A stretch of DNA of 64,000 bases from CAIWHR01 sp963734085 (GCA_963734085.1 CAVTFT010000007.1:558001-622000), one strand, 5' to 3'. Counted from the first letter of the stretch, positions 16,172 through 24,821 are shown. Notes: generated by a model not told the origin, from the letters alone. Translations and numbers: made by a program.

Positions 16172-17005
16172 ATGATCAGCGGCAGGACGACGCTCATTGC
16201 GCACATCGGCTATCCGACCGAGTCCTTCAAGGCGCCGCTCATCTACAACCCGTGGTTCGACGCGCGCGGGATCGACGCCGTCGTCGTGCCGATGGGCTGC
16301 AAGGCGGAGGATTACGCGGCGCTGCTGCGGCCGCTGTTCCGCCTTGCGAACATCCGCGGCGCGCTGATCACGATGCCGCACAAGGTCAGCACCGTCGCGT
16401 TGCTCGACGAAACGACCGTCGCCGTCAGGATCGCGGGATCGTGCAATGCCATCCTCAAGCGGCCCGACGGCTCGCTGCTGGGCGACATGTTCGACGGCAG
16501 CGGGTTTACCCGGGGGGCGGCACGCAAGGGATTCAAGTTCGCCGGCGCGAAATGCCTCGTCGTGGGCGCGGGCGGCGTGGGCTCGGCGATTGCGGCGTCG
16601 ATTGCGGCGGAGGGCGTGGCTCATTTGTCGCTTTTCGACGTCAACGCCGCGGCCGTCGAAGGCCTCGCGGCGCGGCTCTCCCACAACTATCCGCGACTCG
16701 CCGTCCGGGTCGCGTCCAACGATCCCGCCGGGTACGATCTGGTCGTCAACGCGACGCCGCTCGGAATGAACGCGAACGACCCGCTGCCCTTCGACGTGAA
16801 CCGGCTGTCGCCGGGCACGTTCGTTGGCGAGGTCGTCATGAAGCAGGAGTTCACGCCGCTCCTGCAGGCGGCGCGCGAGCGCGGATGCCGATACCAGATC
16901 GGCACCGACATGCTGTTCGAGATGATTCCCGCCTACCTCGAATTCTTCGGCTTCGGCACCGCCACGCCCGACGAGCTGCGGGCGGTGGCGAAGGTCGCCT
17001 ACTGA
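16172..17005 (+). CDS. Shikimate/quinate dehydrogenase-like protein (AroE family), second copy
   Basis: A 277-residue AroE-family protein, nearer the normal length than the copy at 4574. Catalytic Lys71 (ITMPHK) and Asp108 (GDMFDG) are present and the nucleotide loop is GAGGVG at 132-137. As in the first copy, the serines that bind the shikimate carboxylate are replaced (Phe19 and Ala21 in SFKAP) and NTDG reads MFDG. The ATG at 16172 follows GGGGAG. An open frame runs upstream into dctP but has no family homology. Flanked by a TRAP receptor and a GabD-like dehydrogenase, it is presumably catabolic. The two copies are related but diverged, so different substrates or cofactors are possible. Confidence 0.75.
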   Translation: MISGRTTLIAHIGYPTESFKAPLIYNPWFDARGIDAVVVPMGCKAEDYAALLRPLFRLANIRGALITMPHKVSTVALLDETTVAVRIAGSCNAILKRPDGSLLGDMFDGSGFTRGAARKGFKFAGAKCLVVGAGGVGSAIAASIAAEGVAHLSLFDVNAAAVEGLAARLSHNYPRLAVRVASNDPAGYDLVVNATPLGMNANDPLPFDVNRLSPGTFVGEVVMKQEFTPLLQAARERGCRYQIGTDMLFEMIPAYLEFFGFGTATPDELRAVAKVAY

Positions 17006-17180
17006 CGAAGGCCGGCGAGCCGTCCGCCCGCGGGTTGCGATCACGAAAACCGGCAGGATGATCGCGAGGCGCCAGGCGCACGCCGAGGCGCTGCGATGAA
17101 GCAGGCGTTCGCGGAACGATGCGGCGCAGCGTTAAAATGCAAAGTCCGCCCGAGGCGTCGCACCTCGAAGGAGTCACCCC

Positions 17181-18659
17181 ATGAATGCCCCTGACATCGT
17201 TCACGGCCTGCCGCCGTTGCAGGATCCGAAGCTCTTCCGCCAGCAGTGCTACATCGACGGCGGCTGGTGCGCCGCCGACGACGGCGGCACGATTGCCGTC
17301 ACCAATCCCGCGTCCGGCGCGACGCTCGGGACCGTTCCCAGCGCAGGCGCCGCGGAAACCCGGCGCGCGATCGAAGCGGCCAACGCCGCATGGCCCGCGT
17401 GGCGGGCGAAGACGGCGCGCGAGCGCGCGGTGATCCTGCGCAAATGGTCCGAGCTGATGATGGCGAACCGGGAGGATCTCGCGCTGCTGATGACGGCCGA
17501 GCAGGGCAAGCCGCTGACCGAATCGCGCGGCGAGATCGACTACGCGGCATCGTTCATCGAGTGGTTCGCCGAAGAAGGGCGCCGCATCTACGGTGACACG
17601 ATCCCCGGCCACCAGACCGACAAGCGGATCGTCGTGCTGAAGGAGCCGATCGGCGTATCGGTCGCGATCACGCCGTGGAACTTCCCGGCCGCGATGATCA
17701 CGCGCAAGGCCGGCGCCGCGCTGGCCGCCGGCTGTCCGATGGTGCTGAAGCCCGCGAGCGCGACACCCTTTTCCGCGCTCGCCCTGGCCGAGTTGGCCGA
17801 GCGCGCCGGCGTACCCAAGGGCGTGTTCAGCGTCATCACGGGCTCGGCCGCCGTCATCGGCGGCGAAATGACATCGAACCCGCTGGTGCGCAAGCTTTCG
17901 TTCACCGGCTCCACCGAAATCGGCAAGGTGCTGCTCAAACAGTGTGCGGGCACGGTGAAGAAGACGTCGATGGAGCTCGGCGGCAACGCGCCGTTCATCG
18001 TCTTCGACGACGCCGACCTCGACGCGGCCGCGGACGGCGCCATCGCGTCGAAGTACCGCAACGCCGGGCAGACCTGCGTGTGCGCCCAGCGGCTGCTGGT
18101 CCAGGACGGCGTGTACGACGCGTTCGTGCAGAAGCTCGTCCTGAGGGTGCGGCAACTCGCCGTCGGCAACGGCATGGACAAGGGCGTCGTGATCGGGCCG
18201 CTGATCGACGACAAGGCGGTGGCGAAGGTCGAGAGCCACATCGCCGATGCGTTGGCCAAGGGCGCGCACGTCGCGATCGGCGGGAAGCGGCATGCGCTGG
18301 GCGGCCGCTTCTTCGAGCCCACGGTCATCACCGACGTCGATGCCTCGATGCGCATCACTAACGAAGAGACGTTCGGGCCGGTCGCGCCGCTCTATCGCTT
18401 CAAGGACGAAGCGGAAGCGATCCGGATGGCGAACGACACCGAGTACGGCCTCGCCTCGTACTTCTACGCCCGCGACCTCGCGCGCGTCTGGCGCGTCGCC
18501 GAAAAGCTCGAGTACGGAATGGTCGGCATCAACACCGGCATGATCTCGACGGCGGTCGCACCGTTCGGCGGTGTCAAGGAGTCGGGGTTGGGGCGCGAAG
18601 GGTCGCACTTCGGCATCGACGAATACCTCGAAGTCAAGTACCTCTGCATGGGGATCTGA
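17181..18659 (+). CDS. NAD(P)-dependent aldehyde dehydrogenase, succinate-semialdehyde dehydrogenase (GabD)-like
   Basis: A 492-residue hydrolytic aldehyde dehydrogenase that oxidises an aldehyde to an acid. Catalytic Cys299 lies in NAGQTCVCAQR and general base Glu265 in SMELGGNAP; ITPWNFPAAMITRK is the GabD-type N-terminal signature. Similarity is highest to succinate/glutarate-semialdehyde dehydrogenases, but the annotation is often generic. It follows the second AroE-like gene by 175 bp and its stop overlaps the start of the dehydroquinate dehydratase gene (TGATG), so the two are co-translated. No obvious semialdehyde arises from quinate itself, so it may serve another branch of the pathway. 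Confidence 0.8.
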   Translation: MNAPDIVHGLPPLQDPKLFRQQCYIDGGWCAADDGGTIAVTNPASGATLGTVPSAGAAETRRAIEAANAAWPAWRAKTARERAVILRKWSELMMANREDLALLMTAEQGKPLTESRGEIDYAASFIEWFAEEGRRIYGDTIPGHQTDKRIVVLKEPIGVSVAITPWNFPAAMITRKAGAALAAGCPMVLKPASATPFSALALAELAERAGVPKGVFSVITGSAAVIGGEMTSNPLVRKLSFTGSTEIGKVLLKQCAGTVKKTSMELGGNAPFIVFDDADLDAAADGAIASKYRNAGQTCVCAQRLLVQDGVYDAFVQKLVLRVRQLAVGNGMDKGVVIGPLIDDKAVAKVESHIADALAKGAHVAIGGKRHALGGRFFEPTVITDVDASMRITNEETFGPVAPLYRFKDEAEAIRMANDTEYGLASYFYARDLARVWRVAEKLEYGMVGINTGMISTAVAPFGGVKESGLGREGSHFGIDEYLEVKYLCMGI

Positions 18660-19438
18660 TGGGCGAGACCAAGGTCATCGAGGTCCGCGGCCGCAAGCTC
18701 GGCTCCGGGACGCCGCTCGTCTGCTCGCCGCTCGTCGGCCGTACACGCGAGCGGCTCATCGCGGAAACGACGAACGTCGCGGCGAAGAAGCCCGACGTCG
18801 TCGAATGGCGCGTCGACTACTTCGAAGGCATCGCCGACGCGAAGGCGGTCGTCGAGATTGGCGGAGCGATGCGCAAGGTGATTGGCGACTTGCCTCTCAT
18901 CTTCACCCGTCGCTCGGTGAAGGAAGGCGGCGAACCGATTCCGATCGACGACGACGAGGTGGTCCGGCTCTACGACGCGGTCGGCGCGAGCGGCCATGTC
19001 GACTTCATCGACTTCGAGATGGGGAACGACCCGGGTCACGTGAGGCGCGTACGCGAAAGCACGCGTGCGCACCGGACTCGGCTCATCCTGTCGTATCACA
19101 ATTTCGGCTACACGCCGGGGCAGGAATTCCTGGTCCAGCGCTTTCTCGAGGCCGAGCGGCTCGGCGCCGATGTCGCCAAGGTTGCGGTGATGCCGCGCGA
19201 CCGCGCCGACGTGCTGACGCTGCTCGCCGCGACCGCGCAGGCCGACGACAAGGCGAAGATCCCGCTGATCAGCATGTCGATGGGACCGCTGGGAGCGGTG
19301 ACGCGGATGATCGGCGGCGCATTCGGCTCGTCGCTGAGTTTCGCCGTCGGCGAAGGCAGTTCGGCGCCGGGACAAATGCCGATCGCCGATCTCAAGACCG
19401 TCTATGACATCATCGCCCGCGCGCGCGGCGGCGCCTGA
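18659..19438 (+). CDS. aroD: Type I 3-dehydroquinate dehydratase
   Basis: A 259-residue class I enzyme that dehydrates 3-dehydroquinate to 3-dehydroshikimate through a lysine Schiff base. All the usual active-site residues can be seen: Glu49 and Arg51 (EWR), Arg85 and Glu89 (FTRRSVKEGG), His147 (SYHNFGYTP), Lys174 (AKVAVMP), Arg216 (GAVTR), Ser235 and Gln239 (SSAPGQ). Many proteobacteria use the type II enzyme for biosynthesis, so a type I enzyme between a GabD-like gene and a TRAP receptor suggests a catabolic, QuiB-like role in quinate use. It is the firmest link of this cluster to hydroaromatic acids. Confidence 0.9.
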   Translation: MGETKVIEVRGRKLGSGTPLVCSPLVGRTRERLIAETTNVAAKKPDVVEWRVDYFEGIADAKAVVEIGGAMRKVIGDLPLIFTRRSVKEGGEPIPIDDDEVVRLYDAVGASGHVDFIDFEMGNDPGHVRRVRESTRAHRTRLILSYHNFGYTPGQEFLVQRFLEAERLGADVAKVAVMPRDRADVLTLLAATAQADDKAKIPLISMSMGPLGAVTRMIGGAFGSSLSFAVGEGSSAPGQMPIADLKTVYDIIARARGGA

Positions 19439-19516
19439 CACGGAGCGGGCGATCGCCGAAGGGAACCCCGCGACCGTTTTTCCGGGCGGCGAGCGCACAC
19501 TTTTCGACGGCCCTGC

Positions 19517-19545
19517 GCGTTGTTTTCGACGCGCTCTTCTATACT
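19517..19545 (+). promoter_or_regulatory. Possible promoter of the second dctP gene
   Basis: In the 201-bp gap after aroD, TATACT (19540-19545) is a good -10 element about 95 bp upstream of the dctP ATG. The -35 region at 17 bp (GCGTTG) is poor. The surrounding stretch is less GC-rich than the genes, as expected for a promoter. Confidence 0.35.
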
Positions 19546-19639
19546 CGAGTGGTTTCGCACGACCGCAGCACCGCCGCCGTGAGCGGCGCGTGATTTCTTT
19601 GCCATCACGATTGGTTCGTGATGCACGACCGGAGTCCCC

Positions 19640-20653
19640 ATGAGAATCCGAACTCGCTTCATCTTCCTCTCGACGCTGTTCGCCGTATGCGCCACGTCCG
19701 CGCCAGCGCAGGAGATCCAGGAACGCGTCATCCGTTTCGGCCACCTCAACAATACCGATCACCCCGTCAGCATGGGCGTGCACAAGTTCGCCGAGCTCGT
19801 CGCCGCGAAGAGCGGTGGCAAGCTGCAGGTGAAGGAATTCCCGTCGAACCAGCTCGGCACCGAGCAGCAGCAGACCTCCGCGCTGCAGGGCGGCGTGCAG
19901 GAGATGCAGGCGCCGGCGACGACGTCGCTCGTCGGCATCGTGAAGGACTACGGCGTCGTCGACTTTCCGTTCAGCGTGACGAACCACGCGCAGGCGTTCG
20001 CGCTGCTCGACGGCCCGCTCGGCAGGGCGCTGCTCGAGAAGCTGCCCGAAAAGGGGCTGGTCGGTCTCGCGTACTGGGATCTCGGCTTTCGCAACGTGAC
20101 CAACAGCAAGCGCCCGATCACGAAACCCGAGGACCTGGAGGGCCTCAAGCTGCGCGTGATCCCGAACCCGGTCTTTCTCGACACGTTCAGGGCATTCAAG
20201 GCGAATCCGGTGCCGATGAGCTTCAGCGAGCTTTATACAGCGCTCGAAACACGCACTGTCGACGGCCAGGAGAATCCGTACGCGGTCATCCTGTCGAACA
20301 AGTTCTACGAAGTGCAGAAATTCGTCAGTGGGACCAACCACGTCTACGGCACCAACATCATTCTCGTCAGCAGGAAGTTCTGGGACAAGCTGTCGCCAAC
20401 CGAGCAGAAGATCCTTCAGGACGCAGCGCTCGAGGCGCGCGACTACCAGCGAGCGGTGAGCCGCGCGGCCGCAGAGAGCGCGGTCGGTGAGCTGCAGGCG
20501 AAGGGCATGCAGTTCAACGCGGTCGCGCCGGCCGAGCAGCAGCGGATGCGCGAGATCGCGAGGCCGGTGACCGAAAAGGCGCTTGCAACCTACGATCCCG
20601 CGATCCAGAAGCTCTACGCGTCCGAAATCGAGCGGGTACAGAAACTCCGCTGA
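19640..20653 (+). CDS. TRAP transporter substrate-binding protein (DctP), second copy without its own permease
   Basis: A 337-residue periplasmic receptor with a signal peptide (about 1-24, ending SAPAQ). The ligand-arginine segment GLKLRVIPNP is present, pointing to a carboxylate. It is a paralogue of the receptor at 14989; both share the AAKSGGK, LPEKGLV and LGFRNVT blocks, but binding-site flanks such as VIPNPVFLDTF versus VIQSPIYVDTF differ. There is no dctQ or dctM next to it, so it probably feeds the permease encoded at 13030-14906 or one elsewhere. It is the last gene of the catabolic block. Confidence 0.88.
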   Translation: MRIRTRFIFLSTLFAVCATSAPAQEIQERVIRFGHLNNTDHPVSMGVHKFAELVAAKSGGKLQVKEFPSNQLGTEQQQTSALQGGVQEMQAPATTSLVGIVKDYGVVDFPFSVTNHAQAFALLDGPLGRALLEKLPEKGLVGLAYWDLGFRNVTNSKRPITKPEDLEGLKLRVIPNPVFLDTFRAFKANPVPMSFSELYTALETRTVDGQENPYAVILSNKFYEVQKFVSGTNHVYGTNIILVSRKFWDKLSPTEQKILQDAALEARDYQRAVSRAAAESAVGELQAKGMQFNAVAPAEQQRMREIARPVTEKALATYDPAIQKLYASEIERVQKLR

Positions 20654-20703
20654 CGAAGACCGTCGTGCACCAGGGGCGATCCGGGCCGGGGGGCGCTGCC
20701 CGC

Positions 20704-20709
20704 TATAAT
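20704..20709 (+). promoter_or_regulatory. -10 element of the RNB-domain gene
   Basis: A perfect TATAAT lies 48 bp upstream of the ATG of the ribonuclease gene, inside the 103-bp gap after the second dctP. No clear -35 hexamer is visible at the usual distance in this very GC-rich stretch. Confidence 0.45.
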
Positions 20710-20756
20710 GCGGTCCCCGAGCGGCCTCCTACCGGGCCGCGCCCGATGGTTTTCCC

Positions 20757-22598
20757 ATGCACGTCTTTTTCGAGGACGACGGCCAGCTCAAGGCCGGCAC
20801 CGTCCTCGCCGACAACGACACGTCGCTGCAGGTCGAGGCTGCTTCCGGCAAGCGGCTGAAGATCAAGGCCGCCGCAGTCCTGCTGCGCTTCGCCGAGCCC
20901 TCGCCATCCGCGCTCAACGCCGATGCACAAAGGCTCGCGGGGGAGCTCGACCCGAATTTCCTGTGGGAAGTGTGCGCCGACGAGGAGTTCGGATTCGCCG
21001 ATCTCGCGCACGAATATTTTGGCCGTACGCCGGCGGCGCCCGAAGCTGCGGCCGTCGCGCTCGCGCTCGCCACCGCGCCGATGTACTTCTACAAGCGGGG
21101 CAAGGGCCGCTACCGCAGAGCGCCGGCGGATGCCCTCAAGGCCGCGCTCGCTTCCGTCGAGCGCAAGAAGCGCGAGGGCGAGCAGATGGCCGCGTGGACC
21201 GACGAGCTTTCGGCGCACCGGCTGCCCGACGCGCTGCGCGCCAGGCTTCCGATGCTGCTGCACAAGCCCGACAAGAACGCGCTCGAATGGAAGGCGCTCG
21301 CCGCGGCGTGCGCCGCGCTGCAGACCAATCCGCTGTCGCTGCTTGCGCAATGCGGCGCGATTCCATCATCACACGATTACCACTACGACGCGTTTCTCGC
21401 GCAGGCGTTTCCGCACGGCGTCGCGTTTCCTGCGTGGGGCACGCTTCCGGCCTTGCCGGACCTGCCAACCGCGGACGTGCGCGCGTTTTCGATCGACGAC
21501 GCGACGACGACCGAAATCGACGACGCGTTCTCGGTGCGCGAGCTCGGGAGCGGCCATTACGAAATCGGCATTCACATTGCGGCACCGGCGCTCGCGATTC
21601 CCCGGGGTTCCCCGCTCGATGCGATCGCGCGCGAGCGGCTGTCGACCGTCTACATGCCGGGCCGCAAGATCACGATGCTTCCCGATGCGGCGATCGCCGC
21701 GTTCACGCTCGCCGCCGGTCACGCGCCGCCCGCGCTGTCGATGTATGCGGAAGTCGCGCCCGACGGCACGTTGATCCGGCACGAGACGCGCGTGAACCGC
21801 GTTCCGGTCGCGGCCAACCTGCGGCTCGATGCGATCGCCGACACGTTCGCCAACGCGTCGCCGTCGCCTGCCGACGCGCCATGGACCGGCGAATTGCGCG
21901 TGCTGTGGACGTTCGCGCAGGCGCTCGCCGCCATGCGCGGCAAAGCCGATTTCCCGCGCATCGACTACAGCTTCTACGTCGACTGGGGCGCGGCACCGGA
22001 CGGCAAGGTGGCGATCGTCCCGCGGCCGCGCGGCTCCCCGCTCGACAAGCTCGTCTCCGAGCTGATGATCTTCGTCAACAGCACGTGGGGGAAGGTCCTT
22101 GCCGACGCGCGCGCGCCGGGCCTCTACCGGACGCAGGCCAACGGCAAGGTGAAGATGAGCACGCGGCCGGCCGAGCACCAGGGGCTTGGACTCGCGCATT
22201 ACCTGTGGGCGAGCTCGCCGCTGCGCCGCTACAGCGACCTCGTCAACCAGCGGCAGCTGATCGCGATTGTCGCCGGCGAAAAGCCGCCCTACGGCGAAAA
22301 CGATGCCGAGCTTTACGCGGCGCTCGCCGACTTCGAAGCGACCTACGCGGTTTATGCCGAGTTCCAGGACCGGATGGAGCATTACTGGTGCCTGCGCTGG
22401 CTCCTGCAGGAAGAGATCGGCGAGACGACCGGGACGGTCATTCGCGACACCCTCGTGCGCTTCGACGCCCTGCCCCTGATCGTTCGCCTTCCCGACCTGC
22501 CTTCCCAGGCGCCGGACACGCCGGTGCGGATCGGGATCGGGCGCATAGACCTCCTCGCCGCGACGCTCGAGTGTCGTTTTGCGGGTCTCGCCCGCTGA
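20757..22598 (+). CDS. RNB-domain exoribonuclease (RNase II/R family)
   Basis: A 613-residue protein that would degrade RNA processively from the 3' end in the cytoplasm. The catalytic core begins at DDATTTEIDDAFSV (about residue 247), with the cluster of aspartates that bind magnesium, and continues to the HQGLGLAHYLWASSPLRRYSDLVNQR block typical of the RNB domain. The N-terminal 200 residues are a divergent region seen in betaproteobacterial members, and the C-terminal S1-like part is short. The start ATG gives MHVFFEDDGQLKAG, the usual beginning in this group. A TonB-like gene follows after a repeat. Confidence 0.88.
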   Translation: MHVFFEDDGQLKAGTVLADNDTSLQVEAASGKRLKIKAAAVLLRFAEPSPSALNADAQRLAGELDPNFLWEVCADEEFGFADLAHEYFGRTPAAPEAAAVALALATAPMYFYKRGKGRYRRAPADALKAALASVERKKREGEQMAAWTDELSAHRLPDALRARLPMLLHKPDKNALEWKALAAACAALQTNPLSLLAQCGAIPSSHDYHYDAFLAQAFPHGVAFPAWGTLPALPDLPTADVRAFSIDDATTTEIDDAFSVRELGSGHYEIGIHIAAPALAIPRGSPLDAIARERLSTVYMPGRKITMLPDAAIAAFTLAAGHAPPALSMYAEVAPDGTLIRHETRVNRVPVAANLRLDAIADTFANASPSPADAPWTGELRVLWTFAQALAAMRGKADFPRIDYSFYVDWGAAPDGKVAIVPRPRGSPLDKLVSELMIFVNSTWGKVLADARAPGLYRTQANGKVKMSTRPAEHQGLGLAHYLWASSPLRRYSDLVNQRQLIAIVAGEKPPYGENDAELYAALADFEATYAVYAEFQDRMEHYWCLRWLLQEEIGETTGTVIRDTLVRFDALPLIVRLPDLPSQAPDTPVRIGIGRIDLLAATLECRFAGLAR

Positions 22599-22619
22599 CA
22601 GGCTGCAGCCCGGGGCTGG

Positions 22620-22740
22620 CTAGAACACCCGTCCGAGCGGGGCGAAGCCGAGGAGCGAGGACCCCCGTGCGAGCGGGGCGTGGCCCAGGCCCGCAGGGCG
22701 CGTCCGCGAGGACGGGTGGCGGGTGACCCCACCTGGCAAC
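22620..22740. repeat. Dispersed intergenic repeat, copy B
   Basis: Lies between the ribonuclease and TonB-like genes. The core at 22678-22710 carries GCCC-GCA-GGGC, and flanking segments (GAGCGGGGCG repeated, then GGGTGGCGGGTGACCCC) resemble those of copies E and F. The remaining gap to the TonB-like gene contains a TACAAT hexamer at 22790-22795 that may be a -10 element. Confidence 0.7.
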
Positions 22741-22851
22741 GCCCGTAGCGAATTTGCCGGAACCCGCCACGCTTGCCGCGGCCTGCGGCTACAATAAGAC
22801 ATTGACATAACGCGCCGATCTCCTTTGCCGCGCCGACCTGCCTCGTCAAAG

Positions 22852-24045
22852 ATGGAGCTGCCCGCTGCGCCGATACCGGACGCCGCGGTGCCGTCGGGAC
22901 GCTCGCGCGCAGCGGCGGCGCCGCGCAAGAAGGCTGCCGCTCCCCGCCCTCCGGCAGCGCGAACCGCGGCGAATGCCGATTTGGTCGCTCCGCTGGTTCC
23001 GAAAGGGGCTCGCGCACCGAAGGCGGCTCCTGCCACGGGCGCGGCAAAGCCCGCCGGATCGGCCGCCGAAGGCAAGCGCCGGCCGCCGCGGCGTGAATCG
23101 CCGCCGCAGCTTGTCCCGGCCAAGCTGGCGGTGATTCCTGGAGGCGCCGCGGCAATTGCGACCCCGGTCTGGGTCGGGGGCCTCGGCGCCGACGATCGCG
23201 GCAGCCGGCTTTTCAGTTACGCGCTCGGCATTTCGATCGTGATTCACGCGGTGCTGCTCGCGATCAAGTTCCAGCCGTTCGACTTGCAGAAGATGCTCGA
23301 TCGCGGCCCGCCGCTCGAAGTCGCGCTGGTCAACGCCAAATCGCCGGCCAAGCCGACGAAGGCCGACATCCTCGCCCAGGCGCATCTCGACGGCGGCGGC
23401 AACACCGACGCGGATCGCCGCGCGAAAACCCCGTTGCCGGTGCTGCCCAAGGACAGCCCGAATGCCGAGCTGACCGTCGCCACGCAAAAGGTCGAGACAC
23501 TCGAAAAGGAGACGAAGGAGCTGATGACGCGGCTCGCCAGCACGCCGACCCCGCAGGCGATGCCGAAGCCGACCGAGGCGAGCGATCCCAAGGATCTGCC
23601 GACCGCGACCGAGCTGATGCAGCGCACGCTCGAGGCGATGCGGCTCGAGGCGCAGATCGCGAAGGACATGGATGCGTACCAGAAGCGTCCGAAGCGGCGC
23701 TTCGTCGGGGCGCGGGCCGAGGAATATCGCTTCGCGCGCTACGTCGAGGACTGGCGGCTCAAGGTCGAGCGCGTCGGCAATCTCAACTATCCCGAAGCGG
23801 CGCGGCAGCTGAAGCTCTACGGCAACCTGCTGATCACCGTGTCGATCCGCGCCGACGGCTCGGTCGAGACGGTCGAGATCAATCGTTCGTCGGGTCAGCG
23901 CGTCCTCGACGCCGCTGCCGTGAAGATCGTCGAAATGGCGGCGCCGTTCGCGGCGTTTCCGCCGGACATCCGGCGCGACACCGACATCCTGCACATCACG
24001 CGGACTTGGACATTCACGAAGGGCGACGAGCTGCACAGCGAGTGA
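22852..24045 (+). CDS. TonB-like energy-transducer protein
   Basis: A protein of 397 residues from the ATG at 22852, or 406 from an in-frame TTG at 22825; neither has a clear ribosome site. It has a long Ala/Pro/Lys-rich N-terminal cytoplasmic stretch of about 110 residues, one transmembrane helix (about 120-138, ALGISIVIHAVLLAI), a periplasmic Pro/Ala/Lys linker with a short helical section, and a C-terminal TonB domain (YPEAARQLKLYGNLLITVSI and DAAAVKIVEMAAPFAAFP). TonB proteins usually have a short N-terminus, so the extension is unusual. No exbB, exbD or receptor gene is adjacent. The following mtgA starts inside its stop codon, suggesting a cell-envelope role. Confidence 0.78.
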   Translation: MELPAAPIPDAAVPSGRSRAAAAPRKKAAAPRPPAARTAANADLVAPLVPKGARAPKAAPATGAAKPAGSAAEGKRRPPRRESPPQLVPAKLAVIPGGAAAIATPVWVGGLGADDRGSRLFSYALGISIVIHAVLLAIKFQPFDLQKMLDRGPPLEVALVNAKSPAKPTKADILAQAHLDGGGNTDADRRAKTPLPVLPKDSPNAELTVATQKVETLEKETKELMTRLASTPTPQAMPKPTEASDPKDLPTATELMQRTLEAMRLEAQIAKDMDAYQKRPKRRFVGARAEEYRFARYVEDWRLKVERVGNLNYPEAARQLKLYGNLLITVSIRADGSVETVEINRSSGQRVLDAAAVKIVEMAAPFAAFPPDIRRDTDILHITRTWTFTKGDELHSE

Positions 24046-24746
24046 TGGCGCTGCACCCGGTCAGTCGCTACGCGCTCTTCGTCGTGGCCGCGATCTTCGC
24101 GATCGCATTGCTGTGGCTCGCGTGGATCGCCGCGCACATCGGCTGGTACCGCTACTACCCGCCGCGCGAGACGGCGTTTATGGCGCAGCGCCTTGCCGAA
24201 GCGCGCGACAAGGGCCGCAGGATCGAGCTCCGCTACAGCTGGGTGCCCTACGGCCGCATCGCGACGCCGATGAAGCGGGCGATGATCGCGGCGGAGGACG
24301 CGAAGTTCGTCGAGCACTCCGGGTTCGATTGGGAGGGCATCGAGCAGGCGCAGGAAAAGAACCGGCGCCGTGGCCGGATCGTCGCCGGCGGCTCGACCAT
24401 CACCCAGCAGCTCGCAAAGAATCTGTTCCTGTCGCCGGCGAAGAGTTATTGGCGCAAGGTCGAGGAGGCGGTGATCACCGTCCTGCTGGAAGCGCTGTTG
24501 CCGAAAGAGCGGATCTTCGAGCTTTATCTCAACGTGATCGAATGGGGCAACGGCGTCTTCGGCGTCGATGCCGCGGCGCGCCGCTACTTCCACGTCGGTG
24601 CGCATCAGCTCACCGCCGAGCAGGCGGCGCGACTCGCCGCGATGGCGCCCGCACCGCGTGTCTTCGAGCGCAATCCCGAGTCGGCGTATCTCGCGGGACG
24701 CGTCGCAACGATCATCGCCCGGATGCCGTCGGCGCAGATTCCATAG
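24045..24746 (+). CDS. mtgA: Monofunctional biosynthetic peptidoglycan transglycosylase
   Basis: A 233-residue GT51 glycosyltransferase that polymerises lipid II into glycan strands at the inner membrane. One N-terminal transmembrane helix (about 8-30) is followed by the catalytic motifs AMIAAEDAKFVEHSGFDW, with the active-site glutamate, and GGSTITQQLAKNLFL, then KERIFELYLNVIEWGNGVFG. The length is normal. The start ATG overlaps the stop of the TonB-like gene (TGATG), so translation is probably coupled. In other betaproteobacteria I recall aroE between these two genes; it is absent here. Confidence 0.93.
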   Translation: MALHPVSRYALFVVAAIFAIALLWLAWIAAHIGWYRYYPPRETAFMAQRLAEARDKGRRIELRYSWVPYGRIATPMKRAMIAAEDAKFVEHSGFDWEGIEQAQEKNRRRGRIVAGGSTITQQLAKNLFLSPAKSYWRKVEEAVITVLLEALLPKERIFELYLNVIEWGNGVFGVDAAARRYFHVGAHQLTAEQAARLAAMAPAPRVFERNPESAYLAGRVATIIARMPSAQIP

Positions 24747-24821
24747 CGGCGGTTGCCGATTAAAGCATAGAATGCCGGCGGTCTCCGATTCCACGCGCAC
24801 GCCCTTGCTCGAGCCGCCGTC

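Noticed and set aside
17133..17138. TAAAAT as a -10 box for the GabD-like gene
   Set aside because: No acceptable -35 element at 16-18 bp; a single AT-rich hexamer is weak evidence.
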